Below, in pieces: positions 62,587 to 64,000 of a stretch of DNA of 64,000 bases; positions within the stretch are counted from its first letter, which is position 1; the number at the start of each line of letters is the position of its first letter. Under the pieces are notes generated by a model that ran no database searches, was not told where the DNA came from, and saw nothing but the letters and a program-made list of their open reading frames with translations. Both the position numbers and the translations under genes were made by a program. The DNA lies in the NCBI GenBank assembly GCA_038225555.1, contig JBBRRB010000001.1, forward strand, positions 288,707-352,706, read 5' to 3'. The stretch comes from JANXQZ01 sp038225555 (GTDB taxonomy: Bacteria; Acidobacteriota; Terriglobia; Bryobacterales; Bryobacteraceae).

Positions 62587-64000
62587 CTACGTATCCCATT
62601 GTAGATCGCGGGAGTACAGGTGGTTGCGGGCACCATCTAAATGGTCCTGAGTTTCCGCAAGCCAGGCCCGAAGATCTGCCTGGATGCGGCTCGCGCGCTC
62701 AAGTTCGGGCTCGATGGCCGATCTGGCGGGGCCGCCCGCCACGCTCCGCCGTTCCACGAACTGGCGAGGATCGAGCGCAGCCAGGAGCGTCTCGCGCGCT
62801 GCCACGCCGGGCGCATGCCGGAGAACCTCATTCACGATCCGGTTATGGGAATCGTCGACCGGGTCGGCTTGAACAGCTCCGGCCACTAAATGATGGGCTT
62901 GGCGGAAACTCAGCCCGGCCTCGCGCACCAGCGTGTCCGCAAGTTCCGTGACCGACAGAAAGCGCCCGCCCGCGGCCTTCTCCATGCGAGCGGTGTCAAA
63001 CGTGGCGCTGGCCATCGCGGCCGCGAATAGCTTGAAGGCGCGCCGCGCGTCGGCAAACATCAGCATCACCAGCGGCTGCAAATCGTCTTCGCTATCGACA
63101 ATATCCCCGAAGGGGGTGTTGTGGGCGGTGGTCATCACGGCCTGCGCCTCGGAGAAAGCCCGGCTCGCGATGATGCGCACATGCTCCAGGGCCACTGGAT
63201 TCCGCTTCTGAGGCATGATGCTGCTGCCTTGCACAAAAGCTTGCGAGAGGCGCAGAAAGCCAAGCTCTTGCATTGACCAGAGCAGCATATCCTGCGTCAG
63301 TTTGCCCAGATTGACCGCTGCAGTCGCAATCGCCGAGGCCGACTCCAAAATGTAATCGACCGCGCCGATAGCGCCATACGAGTTGGTCTGCAATCCTTCA
63401 AATCCAAGCAGCCGGGCAGTGAAATAGCGATCGATCGGGAACCCGGTGGTGGTGATGGCGCAGGCCCCGAGCGGGTTGCGGTTGACGGTGGCATAGGCGG
63501 CGCGCAACCGGGTGGAATCTCGTTCCAAAAACTCGACGGCGGCCATCAGGTAGTGGGCGAGGGTGGTAGGCTGGGCTGGCTGAGTGTGCGTGTAGGCCGG
63601 CATCAGCGTGTCTATGTGAGCACCGGCCAGCCGCAGCAGCGCCTGATGCACAGCGGCTACCTCTGACAACACTGCCAGCAATTCTCTGCGAATCACCATG
63701 CGATAAAGCGTGATGTCGATATCGTTTCGGCTGCGGGCCGTGTGCAACCGTCCGGCGACGTCGGGGCCGCACGCCGCATCCAGCAATCCTTCCACATAAA
63801 AGAAGAAGTCTTCGCTCGTGCCATCGAAGGGAGCCGAACGCATGGATTCGCGATCCAAGCCGTCAAGAGCGTCGCGAAGCACGGCCGCATCTTCGGGCGA
63901 GAGAATCCTTTGCTTCGCGAGCATGGCTAGATGAGCGTAGTGGATCTCCAGCAGAGCATCCACGAAATACTGTTGCGCGTCGGCGAAGTTTACGGCGAGC
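62587..64000 (-). CDS. argH: Argininosuccinate lyase-like enzyme, cut by window end
   Basis: The open frame continues to the right edge (the last codons before the first internal start read LAVNFADAQQYF), so the N-terminus is outside the window; 458 residues follow an internal GTG at 63963. The fumarase/ArgH superfamily features are HTARSRND, THTQPAQPTT and the signature GSSIMPQKRNP (246-256 counted from that codon). It would cleave argininosuccinate to arginine and fumarate in arginine synthesis. It differs enough from standard ArgH that another lyase of the family is possible. Confidence 0.85.
   Translation of the reverse strand, partial: LAVNFADAQQYFVDALLEIHYAHLAMLAKQRILSPEDAAVLRDALDGLDRESMRSAPFDGTSEDFFFYVEGLLDAACGPDVAGRLHTARSRNDIDITLYRMVIRRELLAVLSEVAAVHQALLRLAGAHIDTLMPAYTHTQPAQPTTLAHYLMAAVEFLERDSTRLRAAYATVNRNPLGACAITTTGFPIDRYFTARLLGFEGLQTNSYGAIGAVDYILESASAIATAAVNLGKLTQDMLLWSMQELGFLRLSQAFVQGSSIMPQKRNPVALEHVRIIASRAFSEAQAVMTTAHNTPFGDIVDSEDDLQPLVMLMFADARRAFKLFAAAMASATFDTARMEKAAGGRFLSVTELADTLVREAGLSFRQAHHLVAGAVQADPVDDSHNRIVNEVLRHAPGVAARETLLAALDPRQFVERRSVAGGPARSAIEPELERASRIQADLRAWLAETQDHLDGARNHLYSRDLQWDT

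Overview
The window looks like a chromosomal segment of an acidobacterium, most likely of the Bryobacterales / Solibacter type. The evidence is the set of families present: two ADOP-type orphan permeases (one with its PadR regulator), a VWFA-related protein of the acidobacterial kind, an Oar-like TonB-dependent receptor with a carboxypeptidase-regulatory domain, a secreted protein with the N-terminal domain typical of Bryobacterales surface proteins, a Ser/Thr kinase fused to a PD40 propeller, and many Tat-exported or secreted hydrolases. Coding density is high, no gene-free gap exceeds about 260 bases, and non-ATG starts (GTG, TTG) are common. I saw no rRNA, tRNA or CRISPR array. Family names and homologue comparisons are from memory; no search was run.

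Layout. 1-5.6 kb: a partial S55 (SpoIVB-like) peptidase, a secreted YVTN-type propeller, an OmpA-family protein and a PadR-ADOP operon with a well-formed promoter. 5.6-9.4 kb: a tightly overlapping B-box / DUF4129 / DUF4350 / MoxR operon without the usual DUF58 gene, divergent from a VWA protein and a kinase-propeller (9.5-13 kb). 13-15.5 kb: an aldo/keto reductase and an amidohydrolase. 15.6-17.3 kb: a 539-residue ORF of an uncharacterised family that looks like a mobile element; its start region can fold so that only read-through transcripts have the ribosome site masked. 17.3-20.9 kb: DUF5367, an outer-membrane barrel, a possible 21-codon small ORF between two terminator-like hairpins, and an isomerase / macro-domain / unknown operon. 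21-29.4 kb: sulfatase, exonuclease III, a duplicated-domain secreted protein, an M20 peptidase / DUF4159 / cytochrome c operon, a diaminopropionate ammonia-lyase-like enzyme and an alpha/beta hydrolase. 29.5-32.6 kb: a small unknown protein and a second ADOP permease. 32.6-35.4 kb: three co-oriented accessory genes that I read as a candidate contact-dependent effector locus (a conserved helper, a leaderless papain-fold-like protein with a Cys/His pair, and a propeller with a possible signal peptide). 35.5-41 kb: an rRNA/tRNA methyltransferase, gamma-glutamyltransferase, serine hydrolase and PQQ dehydrogenase run. 41-46.6 kb: an OlsF-like double acyltransferase, a Bryobacterales surface protein and acetyl-CoA synthetase. 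46.6-52.4 kb: a TonB receptor and Tat-exported glycosidase-like operon with a palindrome at its head. 52.4-57.8 kb: an ornithine cyclodeaminase remnant, a FAD oxidoreductase, and a TPR/outer-membrane plus TIM-barrel hydrolase pair resembling exopolysaccharide systems. 57.8-64 kb: HlyD and TolC pump parts, a DinB-like protein, a glycosyltransferase-methyltransferase fusion and an argininosuccinate lyase-like gene cut by the window end.

Overall the segment serves a heterotrophic, surface-active life style: export and degradation of polysaccharides, sulfated sugars and peptides, envelope transport and remodelling, with one probable mobile insertion and one decayed gene.
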